From contig NZ_JAMXMY010000003.1 of NCBI RefSeq assembly GCF_024055795.1, positions 124,001 through 188,000 on the forward strand: 64,000 nt of DNA. Direction: 5' to 3'. The position numbers were made by a program, and so were the translations under genes. Of the stretch, positions 1 through 8,559 are shown piece after piece. Under the pieces are notes generated by a model. The model did not search any database, had not been told where the DNA came from, and saw only the letters and a program-made list of their open reading frames with translations. Within the stretch, counting starts at the first letter, position 1; every line of letters begins with the position of its first letter. Source of the stretch: Actinoallomurus purpureus. GTDB lineage: Bacteria > Actinomycetota > Actinomycetes > Streptosporangiales > Streptosporangiaceae.

Positions 1-980
1 ACCTTCGCGCGGCCGGCCTCGAGGATCGCGCCCTGCATCCCGGCGGGGCTGTGCAGTGGGCCGATCTTGCCGACGAACTTGCTGAGCTGCTTGGCCATGC
101 CCTCTGGCGTGATCAGCTCCAGCGGGATCATGCGGCCCTGGCCGGCCGAAGCGGGGCTCTCCGACAGCGCGAGGATGTCGTCCGGCTGCAGCATGCCCTG
201 CGTGGCCTCCTGGATGATCGGGAGGATGCCGGTGCGCAGGGTGATCATCTTCGTCTTGATCGGGATGCGGCGGGCGCCGACCGCGCGCTCGTCGACCGGC
301 GGGATGTTCGGCGCCTTGTCCGGCGCGACCTCGCCGAACTGCTGGTGCAGCATCTGCTTGATCTGGGTGTTGCGCGGGTAGATCGACGCGCCGCGCTGCA
401 GGATGTCGCGGGCGCCCGCCGGGTCACCCGCCTCCAGCCGGAGCGAGGCGAGGAGCGTGTAGTCCGAGGCGTAGACCAGGTAGTCGGGGGCCAGCGCGAT
501 CAGCTCGGTCTGGTACTTCAGAGCGCGCACCTTGTCACCGCGGTCCACCGCCCACTTCGAAAGTCGCTTGAGAGCGTGCCGACGCAGCTGGGAGTCGTTG
601 ACGACCGACTCGAGGATCGCCTCGGCGTCGTCCATGCGCCCGCCGTCCTTCAGAACGTCGGCCAGCGTCAGGGCGTACCAGGGGATGGTCGGGTACTTCT
701 CGCGCGCCTGCCGGACGATCTGGGCGGCCCGGTCGTAGTCGCCACGCCATTTGAACGCCTCGGCCAGCGCCGCGGTGGCGAATCGCGTGTCACCACCGGC
801 CGCGACGGCCTGGTGGGCGATCTGCTCGGCCTTCCTGTCGTCACGCTCGTTCGTGAGGACCAGCCAGGACAGCAGGGACAGACCGTCGCCGTCGAGATCC
901 GCCCGCTTCGACTCGAGGAGCTGCTGGGCCTCCTCCGGCTTGCGGAGCCAGATGTCATAGGCGCGGCTGTTCGTGCTCAT
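1..980 (-). CDS. TPR protein with F420-0:glutamate ligase-like C-terminal region (3' end outside window)
   Basis: The minus-strand frame opens with ATG at 980 (MSTNSRAYDIWLRKPEE) and stays open to the window edge, so the C-terminus is missing. The first about 200 residues are Ala/Leu-rich helical repeats of tetratricopeptide type (blocks such as ALKYQTELIALAPDYLVYAS and AGDPAGARDILQRGASIYP). The rest (IPIKTKMITLRTGI..., then QPDDILALSESPASAGQGR) resembles the N-terminal part of coenzyme F420-0:L-glutamate ligase (CofE/FbiB), which binds GTP and F420-0. A TPR region fused to such a domain suggests a regulatory or scaffold role rather than the housekeeping ligase. The gene is divergent from the DAHP synthase. 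The frame is certain; the domain call is moderate because the end is not visible. Confidence 0.7.
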   Translation of the reverse strand, partial: MSTNSRAYDIWLRKPEEAQQLLESKRADLDGDGLSLLSWLVLTNERDDRKAEQIAHQAVAAGGDTRFATAALAEAFKWRGDYDRAAQIVRQAREKYPTIPWYALTLADVLKDGGRMDDAEAILESVVNDSQLRRHALKRLSKWAVDRGDKVRALKYQTELIALAPDYLVYASDYTLLASLRLEAGDPAGARDILQRGASIYPRNTQIKQMLHQQFGEVAPDKAPNIPPVDERAVGARRIPIKTKMITLRTGILPIIQEATQGMLQPDDILALSESPASAGQGRMIPLELITPEGMAKQLSKFVGKIGPLHSPAGMQGAILEAGRAK

Positions 981-1164
981 TGTCAGAACCTCATGCGTCG
1001 TCGGCGATCTTCGGGATCGGGCCATCATCTCAGAGTTTCGCGGTGTCCGACGCGGCGGTCGTCCTTCACCGGCATCGCCAGAGTGGGAGAGAGATGGGCG
1101 AGCGGGGGGGAATACACAGGTTGCATGACCCGGGCTTGTGGCCCGCTCGATACCCTTGGGTCTC

Positions 1165-2496
1165 GTGGACCTCCTCGATTCCTGGCGCGACCTCCCGGCC
1201 GCACAACAGCCCGAATGGCCCGACCCCGCCCGGGTCCAAGATGTCGCGGTGCAACTGTCCAAGCTCCCGCCGCTCGTGTTCGCCGGCGAGTGCGACCGGC
1301 TCAAGGCGCACCTGGCCGCGGTGGCGCGCGGCGAGGCGTTCGTCCTGCAGGGCGGCGACTGCGCCGAGACGTTCTCCGGCGCGACCGCCGACGACGTGCG
1401 CAACAAGCTGAAGACCCTGCTGCAGATGGCCGTCGTGCTGACCTACGCCGGAAGCGTCCCGGTCGTCAAGATCGGCCGGATGGCGGGGCAGTTCGCCAAG
1501 CCGCGGTCCAAGCCGGTCGAGGTGCGCGACGGCGTGGAGCTGCCCGCGTACCGGGGTGACATGGTCAACGGGTTCGACTTCACGCCGCAGAGCCGCGTGC
1601 CGGACCCCGAGCGGCTGCTGCGCGCCTACCACGCCGCGGCCGTCACCCTGAACCTCACCCGTGCCTTCACCCAGGGCGGCTACGCCGACCTGCGCCAGGT
1701 GCACGCCTGGAACCACGACTTCGTCGCCGAGAGCCCCGCCGGCCGGCGCTACGAGCGGCTGGCCGGGGAGATCGACCGTGCGCTGGCCTTCATGCACGCC
1801 GCCGGCGCCGACCCGGAGGAGTTCCACCGGGTCGAGGTCTACTCCAGCCACGAGGCGCTGCTCCTGGACTACGAGCGTGCCCTGACCCGTGTCGACTCGC
1901 GGTCCGGTCTGCCGTACGACGTCTCCGCGCACTTCCTGTGGATCGGCGAGCGCACCCGGCAGCTCGACGGCGCGCACGTGGAGTTCATGCGCCACATCCG
2001 CAACCCCATCGGAGTGAAGCTCGGGCCGACCACGACCGCCGAGGACGCCCTCGAGCTGATCGAGCGGCTGGACCCCGACCGGGAGCCCGGTCGGCTCACC
2101 CTCGTCACCCGTATGGGCGCCGAGCGGATCCGCGACCATCTTCCCGCCCTGGTGGAGAAGGTCACCGCGAGCGGCGCCCAGGTCGCGTGGATCTGCGACC
2201 CCATGCACGGCAACACCTTCGAGGCGGACAGCGGGTACAAGACCCGCCGGTTCGACGACGTGCTGGAGGAGGTCGCCGGCTTCTTCGAAGTGCACCGGGC
2301 GCTCGGCACCCACCCGGGCGGCGTGCACATCGAGTTCACCGGCGACGACGTCACCGAGTGCGTCGGCGGCGGCCACGACATCGTCGAGGACGACCTGCAC
2401 CAGCGGTACGAGACCGCCTGCGATCCGCGGCTCAACCGCGGCCAGGCCCTCGACCTGGCGTTCATGGTCGCGGAGATGTACCGCATCGCGAAGTGA
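1165..2496 (+). CDS. aroG: class II 3-deoxy-7-phosphoheptulonate (DAHP) synthase
   Basis: This enzyme catalyses the first step of the shikimate pathway, condensing phosphoenolpyruvate and erythrose 4-phosphate in the cytosol. The protein of about 443 residues has the plant-like class II signatures: LQGGDCAETF (metal-ligand Cys near residue 66), KIGRMAGQFAKPRS (PEP-binding Arg), WICDPMHGNTF (metal His), HIEFTGDDVTEC (metal Glu) and CDPRLN (metal Asp). Length is normal for the actinobacterial form. The frame is also open from a GTG at 1138, but the usual N-terminus of the family (VDLLDSWRDLPAAQQPEWPD) begins at the GTG at 1165, so I prefer that start. The gene stands alone and ends just before a strong hairpin. 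No aromatic amino acid attenuator is visible upstream. Confidence 0.95.
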   Translation: MDLLDSWRDLPAAQQPEWPDPARVQDVAVQLSKLPPLVFAGECDRLKAHLAAVARGEAFVLQGGDCAETFSGATADDVRNKLKTLLQMAVVLTYAGSVPVVKIGRMAGQFAKPRSKPVEVRDGVELPAYRGDMVNGFDFTPQSRVPDPERLLRAYHAAAVTLNLTRAFTQGGYADLRQVHAWNHDFVAESPAGRRYERLAGEIDRALAFMHAAGADPEEFHRVEVYSSHEALLLDYERALTRVDSRSGLPYDVSAHFLWIGERTRQLDGAHVEFMRHIRNPIGVKLGPTTTAEDALELIERLDPDREPGRLTLVTRMGAERIRDHLPALVEKVTASGAQVAWICDPMHGNTFEADSGYKTRRFDDVLEEVAGFFEVHRALGTHPGGVHIEFTGDDVTECVGGGHDIVEDDLHQRYETACDPRLNRGQALDLAFMVAEMYRIAK

Positions 2497-2500
2497 GCAT

Positions 2501-2542
2501 CGGCGGGTCCGGGCCGCCGCCGTGAGCGGGCCGGACCCGCCG
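2501..2542 (+). terminator. intrinsic terminator-like hairpin after the DAHP synthase gene
   Basis: Perfect 12-bp stem CGGCGGGTCCGG / CCGGACCCGCCG with an 18-nt loop, five bases after the stop codon. There is no U-tract, which is usual in high-GC actinomycetes. Confidence 0.6.
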
Positions 2543-2716
2543 TTCGCGGAACGCGGCTCGGATGGTCTCCACGGCGCGGGTCCGTCGGCGCTGCCGCCGG
2601 TCCGGCCGGGAGGCCGGCCGACAGGCTGGTCGGCAGGTGCCGCGAGCGCGTAGGACCTTCCGCTCACGGGAGCGCCGCCCGGACGGTCGCCTCGGGCCGG
2701 CCCCGCTTCGGTCAGA

Positions 2717-3745
2717 TCACGCGACGCGGACGGCGCCGGCGAACGGACGGGTCGACAGGTCGGCGACCCGGACACGGTCGCCGGTGTGCGGTGCGTGCAC
2801 GAACTTCCCGTCGCCGATGTACATCCCCATGTGGTGGATGTCGGAGTAGAAGAAGATGAGGTCTCCGGGCTCCAGCTGGTCCCGGGAGACGTGGACGCCG
2901 GCGTTCCACTGGTCGCCGCCGTAGTGCGGCAGGTTCACGCCGACCTGCCGGTAGGCCCACATGGTCAGGCCCGAGCAGTCGAACCCCCGGCCGGGCACCG
3001 CGCCGCCCCACACGTACGGCACGCCGACCTGGGACAGCGCGGCCCGTACGGCGCCGACCGCCTTGCCGGGGCCGCCGGGGATGGGAGGCACCTTCTCGCC
3101 CCTGCCTGCGCGCTCGACGGCGTCCTGCAGCAGCGGCTTGCGGACCTTCTCCAGGGCCGCGCGGATGGTGGCGCGCTGCCGGACGAGCCGGCTTCTCAGG
3201 ACGGCCGCCTGCGCGGCGCGGTCGCGGGCGTCCTGGCACGTCCACTGGGCGTTCTGGATGGCCTGGGTGAGCTGCCGGATCTGGGTGTCGTCCTGCTGCG
3301 TGAAGTAGTGCAGGGTCGCGGCCCGGTCCAGCAGCGCGCGCGGGTCGGATGCGGCGAGGAGGGTGGGCGAGCCGTCGTTCGCGCCGTCGTTCGCGCCGTT
3401 CATGTAGCGCATCGCGGCGAACCGGCCGACCTTGCGCTGTATGACCTTGAGCGCCTTGGCGGCACGGACCGAGGTCTGACCGGCCACGACGGCCGCCCGC
3501 TGGGCCTGCTCCAGACGGACCTTGAGGCCGTTGTACTGCTCGGTGAGCTGCTCGAGCTGGTTGCCCAACTGGTCGGCGCGCTGCCGGAGCGCGTCGATGC
3601 GGGGACCAGGCCGGGCGGACTGCGCCAGTGCGGGCGGTGCGAGCCCGGCGATGACGAGGGCGAAGGTCACGACGGCCGTACGGCGGGCCGTGCCCTTCCC
3701 CGGATGATGAGGTTCGTGCGGATCCGCGGGGCGCGATGGCTCCAT
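2717..3745 (-). CDS. secreted NlpC/P60 (C40) peptidoglycan endopeptidase with N-terminal coiled coil
   Basis: Likely RipA/CwlT-like hydrolase cleaving the D-Glu-mDAP bond of wall stem peptides outside the membrane. The 342-aa protein has a basic N-terminus, a hydrophobic signal segment (about residues 23-42, ending PPALAQ), a long coiled coil (about 45-210, IDALRQRADQLGNQLEQL) and a C-terminal NlpC/P60 domain. In that domain the nucleophile lies in GFDCSGLTMWAYR and the His in HHMGMYIGDGKFVHAP. The ATG at 3745 is preceded by AGAGGAAC. A small 12-bp repeat gives NGANDGANDG near residue 115. A c-di-AMP riboswitch lies in the leader, so expression probably follows c-di-AMP, as for many actinobacterial resuscitation and wall-lytic genes. 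Confidence 0.92.
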   Translation of the reverse strand: MEPSRPADPHEPHHPGKGTARRTAVVTFALVIAGLAPPALAQSARPGPRIDALRQRADQLGNQLEQLTEQYNGLKVRLEQAQRAAVVAGQTSVRAAKALKVIQRKVGRFAAMRYMNGANDGANDGSPTLLAASDPRALLDRAATLHYFTQQDDTQIRQLTQAIQNAQWTCQDARDRAAQAAVLRSRLVRQRATIRAALEKVRKPLLQDAVERAGRGEKVPPIPGGPGKAVGAVRAALSQVGVPYVWGGAVPGRGFDCSGLTMWAYRQVGVNLPHYGGDQWNAGVHVSRDQLEPGDLIFFYSDIHHMGMYIGDGKFVHAPHTGDRVRVADLSTRPFAGAVRVA

Positions 3746-3763
3746 CCAGGTGTTCCTCTCCTC

Positions 3764-3925
3764 AGGCCGCCTACCGGGTTAGCTGACGGGTTCGGACAGA
3801 GAAGAAGCCCTACCGCGTGCCGTCGGCGACGGTCGCGGATTCACCCCGGATGCGAAGGCGGGGAGACGTCCCGTGGCTCCGCGTGTGGGTCCCCGGTTCC
3901 CCGGCGCGCGTGGCTGCGCGACGGG
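3764..3925 (-). ncRNA. cyclic di-AMP (ydaO-yuaA) riboswitch, copy 1
   Basis: The leader of the NlpC/P60 gene carries, on the minus strand, the blocks of the ydaO-yuaA aptamer in order: TGGGTCCCCGG (written on the plus strand), ATTCACCCCG, GCCCTACCG and the closing block at 3764-3795. The same blocks recur in the same order and spacing ahead of the CHAP hydrolase at 5130. This aptamer class is known in front of actinobacterial wall hydrolases and normally switches expression off at high c-di-AMP. The exact ends are approximate. Confidence 0.85.
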
Positions 3926-4084
3926 CGATTCGGCGGTCCGGCCGTCTCTCGGCCGGTGATGACTCGCTGGAGATTAACGGATAGTGACGGGGCGTCCAAC
4001 GAGAACATGCGGAGATGGCCCGGGGGATCGCAGGATGGTCACTCCGGGTGATGCGCGGCTGGTCCTTTGCGCCTAGAAACGACG

Positions 4085-4119
4085 ATCCCCGCCTCCTTCC
4101 GGATCGGAGGAGGCGGGGA
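4085..4119 (-). terminator. terminator hairpin behind the CHAP hydrolase gene
   Basis: Stem CCCCGCCTCCTT / AAGGAGGCGGGG-type pairing around a short loop, about 20 bases downstream of the minus-strand stop at 4141 and upstream of riboswitch copy 1. It separates the two hydrolase transcription units. Confidence 0.65.
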
Positions 4120-4140
4120 CCGCTCTGCTCAGGGGCAGTC

Positions 4141-5130
4141 TCAGGAGAAGACGGACTCCGAGGGGTTCTGCGACACCGCCGAGTGCAGGGTGTTCCAGAA
4201 GGCCAGCTCGACGTCCTCCTCCAGCTCCGCGATCTTGCCCCAGAACTCCTGGTCCTCGGCCTTGGCGGCGACCTCCGCGGACAGGACGGGCATGACCATG
4301 GTGCCGGCGTCGGCCGCGTCCAGATCGGCCACGCTGACCTCGGCGGGCAGCTCCACCGGCGTGCGGTGGTGCTTGCCGCGCTTGCGGACCCGTACGTTCG
4401 GCGCGGAGACGGGCACCTTGACCTTCGACTTGCCGATGGCCAGGGCCACGGTGCCGAACAGCACCACGGCGAGCAGCCCGGTGAGGGCGGCCTGCTGGTC
4501 CGGCAGGGGGGACGACGGGGCGGCGGGGTCGGGTGCGGCGGTCGTGTGCGAGTCGACCTGCGTCTGGACGTCCTGGCCGATCTCCTTGGCGGCGGGCGGG
4601 GGCGCGGAGTGCTTGGGAGCGTACTTCTGCTCCGTCTGGGCCGTCTGGGCCGTCTGCGCGGGCGCCGCCTTCACCTTCACCTTGGAGGGGTAACCGAAGC
4701 CCACGACCTGGCTGATGTCCCGGGTCGCGCGCAGCAGCGCGTTGTTGTGGTTCGCCTCGATCGTGTGCAGCGTGTGGCCGTCGACCCGCTCGACGATGCC
4801 GACGTGCTCGATGTCGCCGACGCCCTTGCCGCCCGACCAGGAGAAGAACACGATCGCGCCCGGCTCGGCCTTGTGACCCCAGGCGTCGTGCTTCTTGAAC
4901 CACTTGGCGTGATCGGGAGTGGAGGCGAACTGCCCGGTCCAGTCCTCGACCCCGGCCTTGTCGGCCGCCCACGCGAGGAACATGTCACACCAGGGGGCGT
5001 CCTTGTAGTAGGAGCCCTTGTCGATGTGCTTACCGTACCAATCGCCAAACTTCGTGTAGCCGCTGGCTTTCTCGTGGTAGCCGAGCTGGCTTTTGGCGAC
5101 ATCAAGCAGTTTCTGACCTATCGAATCCAT
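4141..5130 (-). CDS. CHAP-domain wall hydrolase with C-terminal membrane segment
   Basis: A 329-aa protein with an N-terminal CHAP amidase/endopeptidase domain: SQLGYHEK, catalytic Cys48 in APWCDMFLAWA, and the His motif DIEHVGIVERVDG followed by HTIEANHN. A Pro/Gln/Ala-rich linker (TAQTAQTEQ...) leads to a single membrane helix (about residues 215-235, ALTGLLAVVLFGTVALAIG) and a basic then acidic tail. There is no N-terminal signal peptide, so export may be non-classical or phage-like. The frame is open further upstream to 5349, but those codons are the riboswitch. The ATG at 5130 has AAGGGGAG just before it and starts the domain (MDSIGQKLLDVAKSQ). Expression is probably controlled by c-di-AMP through the leader. 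Confidence 0.88.
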   Translation of the reverse strand: MDSIGQKLLDVAKSQLGYHEKASGYTKFGDWYGKHIDKGSYYKDAPWCDMFLAWAADKAGVEDWTGQFASTPDHAKWFKKHDAWGHKAEPGAIVFFSWSGGKGVGDIEHVGIVERVDGHTLHTIEANHNNALLRATRDISQVVGFGYPSKVKVKAAPAQTAQTAQTEQKYAPKHSAPPPAAKEIGQDVQTQVDSHTTAAPDPAAPSSPLPDQQAALTGLLAVVLFGTVALAIGKSKVKVPVSAPNVRVRKRGKHHRTPVELPAEVSVADLDAADAGTMVMPVLSAEVAAKAEDQEFWGKIAELEEDVELAFWNTLHSAVSQNPSESVFS

Positions 5131-5140
5131 ATCTCCCCTT

Positions 5141-5255
5141 AGGCCGCCTACCGGGTTAGCTGACGGGTTCGGGCCAGAGAGGAGCCCTACCGTGCGTGAC
5201 GGATTCACCCCGAGGGACAGTTGGGTCCCCGGCTCCCGCGACGCTGGCTGCGCCG
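5141..5255 (-). ncRNA. cyclic di-AMP (ydaO-yuaA) riboswitch, copy 2
   Basis: Starts ten bases before the CHAP gene. It shares with copy 1 a 32-nt identical block (5141-5172), then GCCCTACCG, GGATTCACCCCG, TGGGTCCCCGG and TGGCTGCG in the same order. The peripheral stem between the blocks is shorter than in copy 1 and differs in sequence, as expected for an aptamer held by structure. Ends are approximate. Confidence 0.85.
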
Positions 5256-5482
5256 CCGGGATTAGGCGGTCGGCCTGCAACCCCCTGATTGGAGGTTGGT
5301 CACAGCCCGATCTCGGCGAAATGTAGCCGAACTCTCGCAACAACGGCAACGCGTTCGGAGGCGAAAGTCTGGCATCACCTGCTCACCGAGCGTAGCTGCG
5401 CGCGGCCGCGTCCAGCCGGGCAACGGCCGAAAAGGCGCTCTCACGTGCGGCGGAGCGGAATGCGGGCATCAGACGGAAAGCC

Positions 5483-5530
5483 CGAGTGCCGTGCCCGTCA
5501 CTACAGAAAAAGTGACGAACACGGCACTCG
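5483..5530 (-). terminator. terminator hairpin behind the LVIVD protein gene
   Basis: Long imperfect stem CGAGTGCCGTG...GTCACT / AGTGAC...CACGGCACTCG around an A-rich loop, 12 bases past the minus-strand stop at 5543. Confidence 0.65.
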
Positions 5531-5542
5531 GCCGACGCTTCC

Positions 5543-6922
5543 TCAGCGGAAGTCGGGCCGCAGGATGTCGATGCCGCGGGTGTTGTCCGCGACGTACACG
5601 TATCCGTCGTGCCAGTACGGTGCCCACGACATGGCGTCCGCGGGCCGGTAGTAGGCCACCTGCTTCGGGTGCGCCGGGTCGCGCACGTCGAGGAAACGGG
5701 TGCCCTGCGTGTAGAAGGACTGCGCCAGGATCCCGTGGTGCACGGCGAAGTAGTGGGCGGAGCAGTCGTCGGTGTCCGTCCGGCTGCCCTCCTGGCCCGC
5801 CACGCTCCACGTGCCGACCGTGCGCAGGCGGAACGGCTTGTCCGGCGTCGAACGCCAGCCCTCGCCCCCGTACGAGCCGCGCAGCGAGGCGATCACCAGC
5901 CGACCGTCATCGGCGCAGCCCGGGTTGAACGCCTCCTCGGTGATGTAGACGAGGTCGCCGCCGCCCGGTGCCTCGTGGGCGGTCGAGCCCACCGGCCGGA
6001 AGGAGTTGTGCATGAACTTCGACGGCGCCGCCGTCTCGCTGACGCCGCCACCCGCGTACGGCACGGGGTCCCAGGCGCGGGCCACGCGCATGGCGTGCCG
6101 GACGGGGTCCCAGTGCAGCCCCTCGGTCCAGTAGCCGCGGACACCGCCGCGTCCGGACGCCCACGTCACCCCGGCCGCGTCGACCTGGATGTCGTGCACG
6201 TAGTCGGTCGTACCGTCATTGCGGCCGAGCTCGATCGGCTGCGGGAAGGTGTGCGGGTGGCGGGGGTCTCGTACGTCGGTCACCCAGACCGGGCGGCCGC
6301 CCCAGTCGGCGGGCATCCAGTCGGCCCTGGCGGGGCCGCCCGTCCACAGGTAGCGGCAGTCGTCGACGCAGCTCGTCGTGTGCCCGGTGGGGATCTTCTC
6401 GTACGCGAGCTGCACCGGCTTGGCGGGATCGGCCAGGCTCACGACGTAGACGCCGGACTCGCCGGTGTGCGTGTTGCCCCCGAAAGCGCGGGGGTCACGG
6501 GCCATGAACACCAGCTTCCGGTGCGGGTCGGCCTCGGTGTCCTCCGTCTCCCACATGCCCGGCATGGACAGCGAGCCCAGGGCCTTGGGCGCGGCCGGGT
6601 CGGTGACGTCGTAGGTCTTCAGGCCGAACTCCCCGGAGACGTACATCACCTTGCGGTGCCCGTACGTGAGGAAGCCGAGGGAGATCGCGCCCTTGGCGTC
6701 GGGGAGGGTCGCCGCGAGGCGTACCCCCTTGATGGCGCCGGACGGGGGCTGCGGGGCGGCGTGGATCTGGTGCGCGTCGACGTCCTGCTGGACGGCGGGC
6801 TTGGTCGCGTGGCTCTCGTCGTCGTCGCCGGGTGGGCAGGCGAGGGCGGGGCCGGCCACCATCGTGACCAGGGCGGTGGCCGCGGCCAGGAGGGTCAGGG
6901 GCAGGGTGCGGAGGGTTGTCAC
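5543..6922 (-). CDS. secreted LVIVD-repeat beta-propeller protein
   Basis: The 459-aa protein has a cleavable signal peptide (LTLLAAATALVTMVAGPALA) followed by CPPGDDDESH. It then carries LVIVD-type blades, each with a conserved pattern: VMYVSGEFGLKTYDVTDPAAPKALG, GVYVVSLADPAKPVQLA, GTRFLDVRDPAHPKQVAYY and GYVYVADNTRGIDILR. Such proteins fold as extracellular propellers and are usually annotated only as LVIVD or choice-of-anchor proteins; the substrate is unknown. The GTG at 6922 is preceded by AAGGAG at good spacing, so I prefer it over the open frame to 6955. A weak promoter (TTGATC at 6991-6996 and TATAGC at 6970-6975 on the minus strand) lies upstream. The gene is monocistronic. Confidence 0.85.
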   Translation of the reverse strand: MTTLRTLPLTLLAAATALVTMVAGPALACPPGDDDESHATKPAVQQDVDAHQIHAAPQPPSGAIKGVRLAATLPDAKGAISLGFLTYGHRKVMYVSGEFGLKTYDVTDPAAPKALGSLSMPGMWETEDTEADPHRKLVFMARDPRAFGGNTHTGESGVYVVSLADPAKPVQLAYEKIPTGHTTSCVDDCRYLWTGGPARADWMPADWGGRPVWVTDVRDPRHPHTFPQPIELGRNDGTTDYVHDIQVDAAGVTWASGRGGVRGYWTEGLHWDPVRHAMRVARAWDPVPYAGGGVSETAAPSKFMHNSFRPVGSTAHEAPGGGDLVYITEEAFNPGCADDGRLVIASLRGSYGGEGWRSTPDKPFRLRTVGTWSVAGQEGSRTDTDDCSAHYFAVHHGILAQSFYTQGTRFLDVRDPAHPKQVAYYRPADAMSWAPYWHDGYVYVADNTRGIDILRPDFR

Positions 6923-7227
6923 ATCTCTCCTTGGGTCCGGGTGACAAAGGAGCATGATCCGATCGGGACGCTATACAGCGCCGTCAAAGGGATCAAGAGC
7001 TCGGCGTCCGGCACCCGGCGGAATGCGGCCGGGCTCCCGTGGCGACGTGCGCCGCCGCGAGGACGTCCCCGTCATCGTCGCCGGACCGGGAATTCGGGTC
7101 TTACGCGCAGCGCGGTCGTTTATCCCATCCCTAACCGATCCTGAAGCGCGCCTTAAACCCCGTTCGCCGCGGCTTCCCGTCCGCTTCGCTGAACACCTGA
7201 CGTGGTCGTAGGAAAGAGGGGCAACTC

Positions 7228-8427
7228 GTGAACAGCAGGATGATCGGCAGAAGGTCGTTCCTCGCGTCCGGTGCCGCCCTCGGCGCCCTCGCACTCGGCG
7301 GCGGGACGACGGCGTGCGCCCCGTCCGCCCGGGTCCGGCGCACGGCGGCGACCGCGGGCGGCCTGCCGCTCACCGCGGTGAACCGGACGGGGCGGTACAC
7401 CAGCGGGTCGATCTTCATGTACGTCGTCGGGGTCGACCCGGCGACCGGCGCCCAGGGACACGTCACGGCGGACGGCAGGTTCGTCCCGTGCGCTTCGTCG
7501 GACAACGGATCCGACGGGTACACCGACTACGCGATCCCGCTGAGCGCGTCCGGCGGGCCCACCGTCGCCCTGCCGAAAATGTCCGGCCGGGTGTACTTCT
7601 CCGTCGGCGACCGTCTGCGGTTCAAGGTCGTCACCGACGGCAACGGCAGGCCGGCCCTGCAGTATCCGGCAGGCTGGGTGAGCACGGACCCGAACTACCG
7701 GATCCTGCACGACTGGATCGAGTTCACCCTGAACGACGCCGGGATGTTCTGCAACACGACGATGGTCGACATGTTCAGCGTCCCGCTCGCCATCCGGCTC
7801 GCGGGCGCGCGCACGCAGACCACCGGCACCCTCGTCGCCGGGGGTCGCGACCGGATCTTCGCCGCGCTGGCGGGGCGCGCGGAGTTCTCCCGGCTGGTCG
7901 TCGGCGACCGGCTGCGGATCATCGCGCCCGGTCACGGCATCGAGGCCGGTCTCTTCCCCGCCGACTACTACGACGCGTACATCGACGCGGTGTGGAGCAG
8001 GTACCGGCAGGCGCCGCTGACGGTCCGGACGGACGCCGGCACGTACACCGGGACGGTCACCGGCGAGCGCCTGACCTTCACCGGCGGCACCCGGACGCCC
8101 GCGTCGATCGCCAGGCCCTCCACCCGCGACGTGCTGTTCTGCGACGGCGCGCTCGCGGCGCCGAACGACGGCGTCACCGGTCCGGTCGCCGCGATCCTCG
8201 GCGCGGCGTTCAACCGGTCGACCCTGCTCTCGGACGCGACCCAGCCGGTGACGGACGCGGCCCGCTACTACCGGGAGCCGGTGACCAACCACTACGCCCG
8301 GGCCACGCACGAGGCGGCCGCGGACGGCGCCGCATACGGCTTCGCCTTCGACGACGTGGCCGGCCACGCCTCCTACATCCAGGACACCGCGCCCACGTCC
8401 GTGACGGTGACCCTCACGCCGTTCTAG
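7228..8427 (+). CDS. GH64 beta-1,3-glucanase (laminaripentaose-producing type), Tat/lipoprotein signal
   Basis: Exported endo-beta-1,3-glucanase predicted to release laminaripentaose from fungal or plant 1,3-glucans. The N-terminus has a twin-arginine motif (RRSF), a hydrophobic stretch and a possible lipobox ending in Cys30 (TTAC). The catalytic pair of the family is visible as Glu165 in DWIEFTLND and Asp181 in MVDMFSVPLAI; their spacing of 16 residues equals that of the characterised Streptomyces enzyme. Length (399 aa) fits a single catalytic domain with no binding module. The GTG at 7228 has AGAGGGG upstream. It reads in the same direction as the sugar operon that follows but is separated by 130 bp. 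Confidence 0.88.
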   Translation: MNSRMIGRRSFLASGAALGALALGGGTTACAPSARVRRTAATAGGLPLTAVNRTGRYTSGSIFMYVVGVDPATGAQGHVTADGRFVPCASSDNGSDGYTDYAIPLSASGGPTVALPKMSGRVYFSVGDRLRFKVVTDGNGRPALQYPAGWVSTDPNYRILHDWIEFTLNDAGMFCNTTMVDMFSVPLAIRLAGARTQTTGTLVAGGRDRIFAALAGRAEFSRLVVGDRLRIIAPGHGIEAGLFPADYYDAYIDAVWSRYRQAPLTVRTDAGTYTGTVTGERLTFTGGTRTPASIARPSTRDVLFCDGALAAPNDGVTGPVAAILGAAFNRSTLLSDATQPVTDAARYYREPVTNHYARATHEAAADGAAYGFAFDDVAGHASYIQDTAPTSVTVTLTPF

Positions 8428-8559
8428 AGCTCGGCGCCGTCAGGGGCCGCGACGTCCCCGATGGCGTTCCCGCGTCACCCCCCGACCGTCGGCCGCCCCG
8501 TCCTTGGTGTTTGAATCATGGGGGAGACGAGCGTGCCGGTGACGGAGGGGCGACGGTCA

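Noticed and set aside
1066-2775. 569-codon minus-strand frame over the DAHP synthase
   Set aside because: Shadow frame of a clearly conserved enzyme.
5131-5349. Upstream extension of the CHAP protein
   Set aside because: These codons are the c-di-AMP riboswitch; the ATG at 5130 has a good ribosome site and starts the domain.
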